A DNA stretch of 64,000 bases from Gymnopilus junonius (Eukaryota > Basidiomycota > Agaricomycetes > Agaricales > Galerinaceae), in contig JADNYJ010000006.1 in NCBI GenBank assembly GCA_015501075.1, forward strand, positions 62,001-126,000, written 5' to 3'. Positions 47,701 to 59,160 of this stretch are shown here, in pieces. The translations under genes and the position numbers were made by a program. The notes beneath the pieces are model-generated. The model made no database searches. It saw only the letters and a program-made list of their open reading frames with translations, and had not been told where the DNA came from. Position 1 is the first letter of the stretch; each line of letters begins with the position of its first letter.

Positions 47701-50080
47701 CGTCACTGAAGACACTGCCACATACCGCAGCATTGGGGTATCACGGTGTCAATGTCCACGGATCGGAAAGCCGCAATAAGTCCATGATTGTGCATATCCA
47801 GAATCCCTTTGAGAACGCGAAGCCCGAAGACCTCGCGACGAAGATGATTGGGGAGCGTATTTTCATGGGATGGCCATTCTTGCAGGAAGGTCAAGTTGTC
47901 GCTGTGTCGGACTCTTTGTTCAAATACGAGAAGATGGTCGTGACGCCGAGAACACCTGCAAGAGTTGTTTCAAATCCCCATGCTCCGCAGGGATTGGGCC
48001 ATTGGAAGTCGAAGGCTGAGCGCATCGAGACGTACTACTCCAAAAGATGTGGTGTCATCACCGGCAATGTAGACATTCTTCTACACGTCCGGCCGCTAAA
48101 AGGTGCGCATCGCCGTGTAATACCGTTTGACATGATTCCTGGGCGCTCACCTTACGACATTTAGGCCTGAAACGTCTTGAGTCGGGCGCTTTTGTGAAAG
48201 ATTACGAAGGTCCTAACAAGGAGACTGAGCAGGCGGTGCAAATGTGCCTATCTGAGGTTGCATCAGAAGATCCTCGATTCTTAGAGCGTGAGGCTCCACC
48301 GCTCTCTGAAGAATTTCCTGACGGAAGCAAGATTTTCTTTTTGGGAGAACATGCCTATGGCGTCGCCGCTCAAGTTTCATCAACCACAGATACCGCATTG
48401 TCTGTTATTCTCGCTGTTTGTCATCCTCCTTTTGTCGTCTGCATTCTATTTTGTTGATCCATGGGGCATATAGTTCTTCCCTTCAGAAAAAGCTGAGAAT
48501 GACAAGTTCAAAGCTATCGTCGACAGTCGCAAGTCTATTCGCTATTACCCATCCTTCAAAGCTGCCGACCAAGTCGGTATCACGGGGCGCGCCTTGGGAA
48601 AGATTACCTCCAGTTTTATGGTAATCACGTCAGATAATCAGAAGACTAATTTGGGCCTCAGCCTCAAATTCGAAGCCAAGGCTCTCAAGGTCATTGACTA
48701 TTCGCGCAAAGAGGGTCGTAACTGGGATTACAGTCAAAAGACCGTAGATCTTATTAATGAATACAAGGTACGGATACCTTTTTACTTCCCGCGTCCAAGC
48801 CTGTTCATTGTTTCTTACGCAGGATAAATTCCCTGAGATTTTCCGAATTTTGGATAAGAGCGGCGATGGTAAGCAAGCCGCGTAATCGAATTAGAATCGA
48901 AGCTGAATATTATTGTAAAGCAATGGCAAAGGCGGCGGAGGTGTTTCCGGGACCTGATCCCGACGGCAGAGTCAAGGAAGTTAAGAGCTGGTTGAAGTCG
49001 AGGGGCGTTCGCGACTTTGAGCCGGTATCGCTATTCTGTGACCAGTTGACTAAGGTATGCTCTAATTTTAAAGCCGCTATTTGAAGCACATCTCAGTTTT
49101 TTTCCAAAGGAAACTGTGACAGAGATAGAGGCCTTAGCTGACACGGTGACAAAGAATAAGTCGTCTGGAAACATCAAGAAAGCCATTGTTAAAGGAATTC
49201 CGAGACAAGCCGTTTTAAAGCCATCTCATGCCGTATATCGCCTCCAAAATCAACATTTCGCTTTGGGCGATCGTGTCACAATGGTGCAAGATTCGGGTGG
49301 TGTTCCTCTGTCCGTGAAAGGGGTTGTAATCGGGCTCAATGCCAAATCAATGGATGTGGTGTGGGATGTTCCGTTCATGTCAGGCGTGACCTTAGGAGAC
49401 CGGTACGTGTTCTATTTCCGCTTTTGTTCTTTCTGGATTGCTAACCATTTATCCTAGATGCTCGCAGTATCGTGGCTCAACAGTCGAATTCAATACCTGC
49501 TTGAACCTGACCAATCCTCAATTCGTGACATCGACAAATCCTAAAGCACCACCGCCGGTTCGGAATCAGGTCCCTTTCAAACCTCGCTTTGGCCCGCACC
49601 CAGCTATTAATCCTCCACCTGGTCAAGCATCAGCAGCTGGGTTCCGCCCTGCTCCGCAGTCAAAGTTTGTATATTTTAATCATGTTTTTGGGGTCGCTTA
49701 CTGAACAAAGCCATCACAGTCAACCTGCTCGTGTTCACATAATGGCGAATCCGAATAGAGGCGGAAGAGGGGGTCATGCGAATGGCCGAGGTGGTCCCCC
49801 TCCTCAAGTTGCTCAAGTTCAGACCGTTGCATCAGACACCCACACTGACAGTCGCAATGAGTCTCAGTCTGCAGACCATGTATCCCCTGCCAATGGGGGG
49901 CACGTGCCTGGGCCATCAGTCAATGGAAGAGGCTTCCATCCTCGAGGAAGAGGTGGCTTTGTTCCTGGGTTCCGTGGCGGTCGTGGCTTCATTCCCAACG
50001 GCGATCGTGGCAGAGGAGCCCCTCGGGGAGGTTTCAGAGGAAGAGGGCGAGGATCCTTCGCCGCTCCTCTGCCATCCTAA
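44741..50080 (+). CDS. XRN1: 5'-3' exoribonuclease XRN1, several single-base frameshifts
   Basis: Cytoplasmic exonuclease that degrades decapped mRNA. Twenty-one exons: 44741-44744, 44800-44810, 44865-44881, 44931-44986, 45035-45073, 45124-45402, 45452-45767, 45819-46063, 46127-46306, 46358-46817, 46875-47028, 47087-47207, 47262-47405, 47460-48102, 48165-48415, 48474-48767, 48823-48868, 48921-49054, 49110-49402, 49458-49664, 49720-50080. Length is about 1,419 aa, normal for the family, if five missing bases are allowed for. Nuclease blocks: MGIPKFFRYISERYP, LYLDFNGIIHNC, LSGHEVPGEGEHKIMEYIR, CLYGLDADLIMLGLLS, VFVGNDFLPNLPDL. The D1/SH3-like regions follow, then an RGG-rich tail. Frame breaks near 46775, 47177, 47286, 47574 and 47644 lie in conserved blocks. 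The first three coding exons are only 4, 11 and 17 nt. Introns at 44987 and 47029 use GC donors. Confidence 0.93.
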
Positions 50081-51579
50081 GGCTTTGCCCTCGAAGCTGT
50101 TGTATTATTATTGTCGGGTGTAACGCTGTAGGTTCTTCTAATGACATTACTACTTACTAGGAAAATGGAAAAGCACCGTTTCCGGCGACGTTTTTGTTGG
50201 TAAAGTTCTGTCAAGGTGTTTTTAGCCCGGCAAGTAGCAGCGCCGGTTCCCTTGCAGTAGCGGAGTCCTCACATGGGCTTTTTTTTTCTCTTGCATGGAA
50301 TTCATTTGTATTTCACCAGTGTATGGTTGATCAAAGAGCCTGAGTATGCAACACTGACCATAGGCAATGTCGGGCTGAGAGCCTGGGTTCTAGTAACCTG
50401 AACGTCTGTCTGGGACACCTGGTACGTGGGATGAAACGTTACCGCCCTTCCAAGATGTTGCTATCTCTTCAACCGGAAGCCGACCTCGATGCACTTCAAC
50501 AATGATTACTCGTGTGGTGCGTTCGAATTCATCTTTATTCAATTAATGTCCGGGTTCTGCTAGCGCGTTATTTCAGTGTTATTTAACCTCATTGAACATC
50601 TATACGACCACATACCTTTTATACACCAGTGCATCAGTACTTCTAAATATTCTCATCTGTATGTGCATGCTTCTTGATTATCCTTTCGGATATAAATTGC
50701 TGATCAAGGAATGTGCTGTGTCGATAGTACTTGACCACTGCAGGCAATTAAGCCTATTTCCTCTTTTTATTGGTGATTATGCCATGACGTTAAGCTCAGG
50801 ACAAGATGTCGAACTACAAATAAAATATCAATAATAGCGGACAGAACCATGTTCAAAGTTGGTCCAAAGTTGGCTGAATGGTTATCCCGAAGAACCATAG
50901 TACCAATGAAGAGGTGTGCTGGTACTCTATGATACACGATCTATTGGAAATGATTGCCTTGCGAAGCTTTTCGTAAACGGAGGAAACCAAGCCCGCACCC
51001 CCTCATGAAGCCCCCGACAATGATGCGCGGAGCTCAAATTTAACCGTTTAGGCATGACCTTAATGGTCTTCTTGTCAACTTGCTTTTCCGACACAGACTA
51101 ACCCTCTATAGGTATATCAACCTGGTCAGCTGGAGCATTTGATCCTTTCACAGTATTCTTCTATCTACTGTGCCTACGATGAAGGGCCTCCCTGTTAGCG
51201 GGTACAGTTGACGCTTGGTCTTGCCAGCTCTTGTTACCACCTATAATCCGAGGCTCACCTCCGAGTCCCTGTCATTCCGGGGCTATCAAAAAGGCGGTTT
51301 ACATAAAAAGTAATTCGGTGATTCTGTAGTGGAGGTATGGCACCTCTGGGACTTTCAGAAAATCGTTCTGGCCATAAATAGTACGGGTCTCCTTTTCTTC
51401 CACGATAATCACTAGAATTAACTGACAGCGACTTGGCAGTTGTGCGGATTCGATGCGACTGATAGACTGCCCTATTCGGCTACCCTAAATTATGCATCGC
51501 TAGAACAAGAATAGTCCGTTGTCAAGTATCTGCTCTTCTTCCAACTCCTGGTCGTTGTGCCTGCGCTAGTCAGCCCACG
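50081..51579. other. Intergenic between XRN1 and the SLATT array
   Basis: No gene is supported. An ORF at 50592-50834 is hydrophobic but has no relatives I recognise. The sequence is otherwise without visible structure. Confidence 0.5.
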
Positions 51580-52709
51580 ATGCCTTCTGAACGGCCTCTG
51601 CCTCCTCAGCCCATCGATGATGATGATGCGCCACAAACAGGCGTGCCTTTTGATCCAGTATCTGTACCCACTGCAGCTCTGATGACACCAGAAGGTGATC
51701 CTTTTAGGGCGTCAGGAAGTAGTCCTCGGCGACATAGCAATATTGCGAGCGACGGCTTCCCATTCCCAACAACCTTTGCTAGCCCTACGTCACCTACAAG
51801 TGTTGAATGGAATGAAGGAGACCATCCCTATCACAGTGCACCCGAATTGGAAGATCGCGCTAACGTGAGTCTCGGCAACAACCTCCCCATCCGTCCTTCA
51901 AGTGCACGTTTCGTTGAGCCTTTGATAACGCCATCGACTCGACGAAGGGGTACAAGAGATACGAGAACTTCAACTATTGACTACATCGTTCCTGTTGTAG
52001 AGGGCAAGGTGAGTATCTGTCCTCTCTTACTGCATCTCTGAGCCCTGATGTAGTCCGATCTCTACAGGCCTATACGCTGAAGGAACGCCTGGAGCCAACA
52101 ATCAAGGCCGCAGAAAAAGAGAGAGCGAAATATGCATATAGAGCGAATTGGACAGGATGGGTTCTCAACGTGGCCATTGGACTACAAGTTCTACTTGGCT
52201 CTTTGACCACTGGGCTTTCAGCAGCCGCGACAAACGGAAAATCAGTGAGTCAATTCACTGGCTCTCATTCCGAAACTTACGAGATTGATCTCATTTCTAG
52301 GCTGCAATTTCGACTACTATCCTTGGTATAACGTTTTCCTCATCCTCAGTGAAAGAGAAAACTTTGGGTTACTTACTATACGTCTTAAGGTGCTTTTTCA
52401 ACTATAGTGGCCTCGTATCTTGCGCGTGCCAGAGGGTCAAATGAACCAGACTTCTCTATAACTAGGGTGAAAGACCTTGATCGTTTCATCAGAGAGTGTA
52501 AAGCGTTGGAAATGGATCACGGTGACGACACCTCCCACAAATTTGACCAGCAACTGATTGAGGAGCGAGACGAGCTTGAGAGGATTCTGGGCTCCACGGT
52601 AGAAAAGACATCATCCATATCGGATAAGACCAACCGAAATAGAGAAGTAGAGAAAGCTTCTAGCCACCCGTCAGCAAATATCTTTCTGACTGCATCCTGT
52701 CAGTGCTGA
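51580..52709 (+). CDS. SLATT_fungal domain protein, copy 1
   Basis: Predicted two-helix membrane protein of the SLATT (SMODS/SLOG-associating two-transmembrane effector) superfamily, fungal branch. Exons 51580-52008, 52068-52244, 52301-52325, 52390-52709 give 316 aa. Residues 1-143 are a disordered, Pro/Ser-rich leader with a TRDTRTS motif. The SLATT core starts near residue 144: a basic/acidic lead helix, TM1 (WVLNVAIGLQVLLGSLTTGL), a short loop, TM2 (ISTTILGAFSTIVASYLARA), then ARGSNEP and a long C-terminal helix (VKDLDRFIRECKALEMDHG). It is the first of three tandem paralogs in the same orientation with the same exon design, including a 25-nt third exon. Bacterial SLATT proteins are proposed pore-forming effectors in nucleotide-triggered defence; the role of the fungal branch is unknown. 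The C-terminal extension after residue 280 is unique to this copy. Confidence 0.88.
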
Positions 52710-53252
52710 CGAAAATAAAATAGGGAAAAACTGGCTACAGCTGTTTGATTTCTCTGGTTCATCCTCAGCGCCTGCCATTTACGACTTGACTTTCAGCCTT
52801 CTGCGTCGAACATTCTTAAGTCACTCCATATCTTTATTTCATGTTAAAATATCTTATTCTGCACATACATATCTATCTAGTTTTTACATTTGTTGTGTTT
52901 TGGGTTTTATTAGGGTTTTAAGGCGCTTTCTCTCAACTTTTGTGGTGTTGCAAATAATTCCCCTTGAACTTTCAATTTAAGAAAATCTGCCCTCACGTGG
53001 CACGCACCGTGACGCGGCACGCAGCCGTTTCATTTGGGAAAAAGATCGTCTTTTGCCTTTGTTTCACAACCATGACCTCGATTTCAGTCCTATGGCTCAA
53101 CTGTGGTTTCACGCTCCCATGTAACTCACCCTGGTAGCAAGGTATACTGACCTGTATACAATGGGTAAAGGAGATGCCAGGGAAAAGGATGAAGTACCTT
53201 GCTCACAACTAAGCAAACCAGTCTCCCATCTTCATTTGTCCGCCATTTATAT
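52710..53252. other. Spacer between SLATT copies 1 and 2
   Basis: AT-rich spacer with no further gene. It should hold the 3' flank of copy 1 and the promoter of copy 2; no clear TATA box was recognised. Confidence 0.5.
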
Positions 53253-54167
53253 ATGGCCCCCGAACCTGTCCTTCTAGATGATCTCATTATGTCTCCCGTT
53301 CCTGCGCCAGAACCTACGACAATTGAAGAGGGAGATCCGTTCAGATCACGCGAGGGTAACCCGCGAGCTCGTCTTTATGCTCCTCAGAATAATCCCGCAA
53401 ATGACTACATTAACCCAGATCTACAAAGGAATGACGAGGGTTTTGGTTATGGCAGCAATCCTCCCCAACTTCGGCCTTTAGTGTATTTAACTCGAGAAAC
53501 TTCGGTGCTTCAGCGACAAAGTACCAGGGACACCCGAATTTCTAGCATTGAGAAAGGTTCCTCTTTATCTACAGAACAGAATGTAAGTGTTTTCGTGCCC
53601 TTATCTGTCTCTGAGGTCGTTCTCATCTACTTTCGAATCTTAGCAAGCTACACTCGCTAGGCGACTGGCACTCACTATAAAACACGCAGAGGATGAAGGG
53701 AATAAGCATCCTTCCAAGGCGAAGTTGCACGGATACGCTCTCAATACTGCAATCTGCCTGCAAGTTTTATTTGGCTCCTTGACCACTGGTCTCTCGGCTG
53801 CTGCAACAGTAGGGAAATCAGTGAGTGAAATCTAAAATACAGATGTTCTTCCCTTACTCGGTATTTATGCGCAGGCAGCAGTACAGACCACTATTCTGGG
53901 TGTGTCAGCTATGCATTCCAAGGAAAACTTGAGCTCACTATCTTTCAAGGTGGCCTTTCCACACTTGTGACTTCGTATCTGGCTCATGCAAGAGGATCAA
54001 TTGAACCTCAGTTATCTAATTTACGGATAAAAGACCTCGATCAATTCATTCGAGAGTGTAAAGCCTTTTCAATGGATCATGGGCGCGACACTATGGGCAA
54101 ATCTGACGATGAATTAAAGGCCAAACGAAAACGTTTCGAAGAACTTTTGGGTAACGCTAGCGGGTGA
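53253..54167 (+). CDS. SLATT_fungal domain protein, copy 2
   Basis: Exons 53253-53582, 53644-53820, 53875-53899, 53950-54167 give 249 aa. The leader (residues 1-110) is shorter than in the flanking copies but shares the EEGDPFR and STRDTR motifs with copy 1 (GDPFR, TRDTR). The core has TM1 around YALNTAICLQVLFGSLTTGL, TM2 around TTILGGLSTLVTSYLAHA, and the C-terminal helix IKDLDQFIRECKAFSMDHG ending FEELLGNASG. The TM1 lead-in lacks the WTGW motif of copies 1 and 3 (it reads LHGYALN), so this copy has diverged most in the first helix. The second coding exon is 177 nt in both copy 1 and copy 2 and the third is 25 nt in all three, showing tandem duplication of an intron-containing ancestor. Confidence 0.87.
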
Positions 54168-55009
54168 GATTCTCTATCGTTTTGTCATTTCCAGAGCTCA
54201 ATACTGCACGGTGAGCGAAAACTATCGCCTGTTTAACGCACACGCAGATATCTATTTCTATGTGCTCCTTCAACTTGTGTATGTGTTTTTGTTCAAATCT
54301 TCGTTTAATAAAACTTGAATCGTTGCAATTCGTCCAGTGTAAATTTAATGATCCTCAGGCTAAAGGCTGTTATCAAAGTGAAGATAAATTTAATGCTATT
54401 CAGTCATAGTCATTACGAGCAGTTTAATTTCAAGTGATGCAGTGAAACGACTCTTTGTTCACGGCTCCCTTCCAAAGTAATTCAGGTCTCTCCTCGCTGT
54501 GGGGCATCAGGTGGCATCATTTACCCAGCAGATTGTCGGATATTCATAGGCTTTAACACTTTGGCAGGTGTCGTGATGGTAAACAAAACTTCCATTCCAC
54601 CTTTCACTTCCTACTTAACTTCGACATAAATATATCCAGTTTTACCATCCCTGCTATTGTCCAACAAGATCGCCTCCTCCTAAAACTTTTATGAAATTTC
54701 ACGCTCAACGTAGGGATTCATTGACGATCAAGTATTAGCCTTATTCCTCGACTACAATCGGGGATCGGACAGAACAATGGGACCGGATTTCAATGTTTTA
54801 TCTATATAAGGCGTGGGGACGTCAAACCGGAGAAAAACAATTCCTCAATCCATAAAAGTCTTGGTCTCCATTTACGCCGTGGATATCCCACCACTGACAT
54901 TCGTTGACAGCTTTGGCCAGTTCACCTCCGCCCAGCATATCTAAATAGTGGATGAACAGTCTAATTGTCAGTTACTAGCGCTTCTCGACCGCCACCTCCT
55001 TGAACCAAA
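54168..55009. other. Spacer between SLATT copies 2 and 3
   Basis: No gene. The sequence CTATATAAGG at about 54801-54810, some 200 bases before the ATG of copy 3, is a reasonable TATA-box candidate. Confidence 0.45.
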
Positions 55010-56044
55010 ATGGCTTCTGAAGGAACGCCTGCCCCCTCCCAGCCTTCAAGGGATCACACCGAGGCTAGAACCGGGAATGCGCCTACCTCAGCTACACCAG
55101 GACCTGCGCCACCTATGCACCAAGAAGGAAATCTTTTCGGAGACGTGGAAGAAAATCGTCCATACGAATCCCAGAGGAACAGCGGGGTAGCGTTCGCCCC
55201 TAGACCTATCAGCGGCATCCAGGCGTCGCCCACCAGCGTAGAGAAGCGCGATGGGGACAGCCTGAATAATAGCACGCAGAATTTGTACGGGAATAACAAC
55301 AATCCTGGGTTTGGAGCTCATCAACCTCTGCACCCCGCATATTTGCATGAAGAAAGTCCCGCGGTTCGATGGCGAAGAGCAAAGCACACTCGAAAGTCAG
55401 GCGTGCAAGATTCAAATGTGCCATTCGGGTCGGAGTTGGTGAGTGCTACAATCGTAGGATAGCCTCATTCCTTTAACAAATTTCTCTAAGCAACCTGGGT
55501 CTCTAGGCTTTCGTCTCCAACCCACAATTAATCATGCCACCACGGAGAGGGATAAATACGCACTGAAAGCCAAGTGGACTGGGTGGATACTCAATGCAGC
55601 CATTGGTTTGCAAGTTTTACTTGGTTCATTAACGACAGGCCTCTCGGCCGTTGCAACTACCGGAAGATCCGTACGTTACCTTCTGTGTGCTACTTACTGT
55701 ACTTGTGTTCACACGATTGATATCTTCTTACTGTTCCAGGCGGCAGTAAATACAACTATTCTCGGTGAGTTTACAGTCGTAATTTTCTTTGTTCAGGAGA
55801 GAGGATTTTTACTCATATATTTCAAGGTGCACTTTCCACCATCGTAGCCTCATATCTTGCACGGGCGAGGGGGTCCAACGAACCGGAATTATCAATTGCT
55901 CGTACCAAAGACCTTGACCAATTCATTAGAGATTGTGAAGCGTTTAAATTAGATAACGGGAGTGATATGACGGGAAAGTACGACGAAGAACTGATAGCGA
56001 AAAGGAGGCGTTTCGAGGAGCTTTTAGGTAATGCCAACGGGTGA
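55010..56044 (+). CDS. SLATT_fungal domain protein, copy 3
   Basis: Exons 55010-55442 (or 55438), 55507-55670, 55740-55764 and 55827-56044 give about 279 aa. Core: KWTGWILNAAIGLQVLLGSL (TM1), TTILGALSTIVASYLARA (TM2), ARGSNEPELSI, then KDLDQFIRDCEAFKLDNG and a helix ending FEELLGNANG. The junction after exon 1 is ambiguous: the strong donor GTGAGT at 55439 gives the wrong frame for exon 2, whereas the weaker GTGCTA four bases on keeps frame; a missing base near 55510 is the other explanation. GTGAGTG also follows the final Gly codon, so a short extra 3' exon is possible. Exon 1 ends at the same length (429 nt) as in copy 1 if the strong donor is used. Confidence 0.85.
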
Positions 56045-58135
56045 GTGTATGCAATGACTACTTGCTTTTTAATTTTCTGAAAAGTGGGATCAGGGAAAGG
56101 AAATTGGCACCACCAGTTTAACTTCAAAGATATACCCCTATTTATTTTATATATTCAGCGCGTCATTTGTTGCTAGTGATGAACATTCTTAATTCATTTA
56201 TACACGAAAGTACCATGCATTGCAATTCCTGGAAGTTTTCCGAGTAACCAACTTCCCCAGAGTTGCTCCCATTGCTACCTTACGATTAAATATGTGACTT
56301 ACTCCCGACGTACTTCAGCATTTTAAGAATTCAAATTTTGATTAAATAATCATCTTACACTTTATTCTACTTCTCCACTCTTGAAAGGTTGAAACTCTAA
56401 AATTAGCATTGGACTGCCGTTGATCCGGACTCCGATACGCATCATTTGGTCCGCTCATCCGAGTCAATCGGCTACACGCATTTTCAAGGCCTGCCATACC
56501 ACAAGCGCGACGTTCAAGGATCGTTACATAGGGCTATATGACAAGCTCTTGAAGTATTGCTTCGGGAATGACTTTCACAAGTGACTGCAAATCCGTCTTT
56601 GCCATTCAATTCAGGCTCAACAGCTGGGCTCAGAAAGCTGAACTATGGTATTGCGCAGACAAGCAGATGTGGGAGAGCTATGCCTTGATGCTTGACGATT
56701 GCCCTTGACCCCGTCTTCAGGGCCTCAGCATCTTCGGAACTTTGTGTATCCTTCCTCAATCATTCCTCGCTGGGGAGTGGAATTTGGGCTTGCTATCACA
56801 GAAGGGTTTTGCGACAATGAAACAAGCTGTGAATAATATTTTAACCCATACCATGTAACTGAAGTAAATTTTCCCACATAAAGAGGCCATGATCCATTCT
56901 TACAGCAGTCAGCTTTCTTGTGTCATGTTCCATAAATGTTTTCTTATGAATTCTGAGCTGATCAATTGAAACTGGAAGCCCAAACATGGTTCTCAGTGTT
57001 CAGCACTTAGGAAGTGTAACTTTTGTCCCCTAGCTAAGGCCAATACATCAGCAAGTCAGCAATTTACTTTTTAGCTTTTCCGCTTTTTCGGCCAATTGCT
57101 CGAAAATTTAGTATGTTGTATGGTCAGTAATGGCAAAGTTTCACATTGTTTCATCTCCTGTGCCACGATTTGTGATACAGAGAATCGATTTCATGGTCCT
57201 CTTCAGCTCTGGCCTTTCTGAATGTTTGGTACAAAGTCTGCGCTTTTCAGGAATCTGGGCCTGGATTCTGATGGCCAGCTTTTCGTCCCTTTTTTTACCT
57301 TTTTTAGCTTGTACAAGCAAAAAAAAGCTAATTGCCAAAGTACCAATGTATAACTAGGTATAAACTATCTGAAAAGGAAACCCAATTCTAATCCATCCAC
57401 AGAGCATCTATACATATATGCAGATAGTGAAAACTCTTCAAGTTAGAGATTCATTTGGGAAGTGAAGGCTAAAAAGGGATATTCCTCCTAGTTCTATGGA
57501 TTAAAGCCGAACCTGGAATGAATCATTTTCCAATGATTCTTGCGAGTATGCCATCCTTCTACAGTAATGCCCATAGTCTGTTGTCTCAGTCCGTGAAGAA
57601 GCCAAGGAGTACTGGGAGATTGATGAACTTTCTGAACTCAATGCGTCATTGGATTGACGCAGTTGAGCTGTAGGCCAGTCCATTGGTACCTGCATAATGC
57701 TTATGGGTCCAGTTGGTGGCGCTCTAGAATGATTACACTATAAGCTCCAAGAAAGCAAAAGGTACTGAATGTACTCGCAGCAACATGGGCCTTTGTTGCT
57801 CTGGCTGACGTTGAGCTGAAGCCCAAGCTGACTGATTTTTGTTAGTCTTTTCACTGAAGAAACTTGATTTATGAGCTTAACTGGACACCAGTACTTTGAA
57901 GACTAGATCAGCACCCTACTCGAATAGAAGTTTATCAGAGGCCGAGATAAAAAATGCTGAAGTAACAGGAAACATACAATCATTGACATTGGATATGCAT
58001 AATCTGGTGAATGCAGAAAAGGATCTGAATAGCGACCAAATTTCTCAAAGAGTAGGACTTCATAATGGAAAGATGATTTCAGCTATAATATCAGTCTTCA
58101 ACAAGGAAATTCTCACAATTTTTTATTGCGAAAGC
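56045..58135. other. Intergenic, no supported gene
   Basis: About 2.1 kb of AT-rich sequence without a supported gene. A Ser-rich minus-strand ORF at 57501-57695 and a plus-strand ORF at 57896-58162 have no recognised family; part of this stretch may be eroded 3' sequence of the neighbouring G-alpha relic. Confidence 0.45.
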
Positions 58136-58720
58136 ATCATTTCGTCGACCAGAGTAGCTTGATATGAAACTTTTGAAACGGATGCCGGATTCCAATTTTT
58201 GCTTCAGGACATCGATTTTATTGAGGATGAGTATCATTGGAGTGTTTTTTAGGAGGGCTGATGTACAGAGCGATTCCCACATACTTACTCAATGAATCCT
58301 CAAGATGGTTGATATTGTTGTATTCAGGAAGATATTCATCAAAACATGATACCGCTGGAGAGTGGGTTTGGTAGTTGGTTACAAGCTCAAGAAACACTTG
58401 TCAACAACCTACGTGCTACTACAGGCACCAGATTAATACCTCAGTAATTCAGTCAAAAAAAGAAAAAAGAAATCAACTTATGAAAGATAACAACATCTAC
58501 AGCTTCCAAGTAAGGAACCCATATATCAGGCTTCTACATATATGCGAAGACCAATATTGTGATTGCCATGAGTCTGAAAAAATTCAATTCAATTCACACT
58601 CACCATTGTCCCTGTCTTGTCAACTGTATAAAAGACATATTCCTGAAGTTTTTCTCCAAAGCTATGAAGGGTTATGTGATGTTTCTGCAATTCCAAACTA
58701 GACGTTGGACTGTCCGGGAT
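58136..58720 (-). pseudogene. Decayed G-protein alpha subunit-like gene
   Basis: Minus-strand fragments match the order of a large mushroom G-alpha family. The clearest piece (58354-58136) reads VSCFDEYLPEYNNINHLEDS and then, in another frame, LCTSALLKNTPMILILNKID with the guanine-specificity motif NKID, followed by KQKLESGIRFKSFISSYSG. A weaker upstream piece (58720-58604) reads LELQKHHITLHSFGEKLQEY and VFYTVDKTG where an intact protein would have its switch region with a DVGG motif. No P-loop, no intact DVGG and no C-terminal TSVTDT-like motif were found, and the reading frame breaks between fragments. I infer a dead copy; an assembly problem alone would not explain the missing motifs. Confidence 0.6.
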
Positions 58721-59160
58721 CACTGTATTTGCCCTGACAGCCATTGCGACCAAGTCTTCAAGAAAGAAGTGTGAGAACATCAGTAAACAAGGAGGGAGGA
58801 TAAATATTGACTTTCTAAAAAGGTGGACCTGCCTGATAGTCACGGTGAGGGTCTGTCGAAACATATTGATACCTCAAAGAAAGATATGAGACGCACCACT
58901 TCCAGATTGACCATGTATCAAAACATGAATGGGTTTATCTTTCTGTAAGGCTAGCAAGTTGTTATTTACATAATAACCTCGTAGGAAGGTTTGGAAATCC
59001 ATGGAAATTTTCAGAGGTTAAAACATTCAAGGAGGGCTAAACTGAAGCTGGTTCAAGTTCGAACTCAACTTGTGCTAGTACACGTGATCATGAACTTCGC
59101 GGGACGTCACAATCGCGTGAGCTGGCTGTGACACACTACGCGCCTTGAACCTGTACCACG
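58721..59160. other. Upstream flank of ORC1
   Basis: Contains no further gene; the bases just before 59161 should hold the ORC1 promoter and short leader. Confidence 0.45.
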
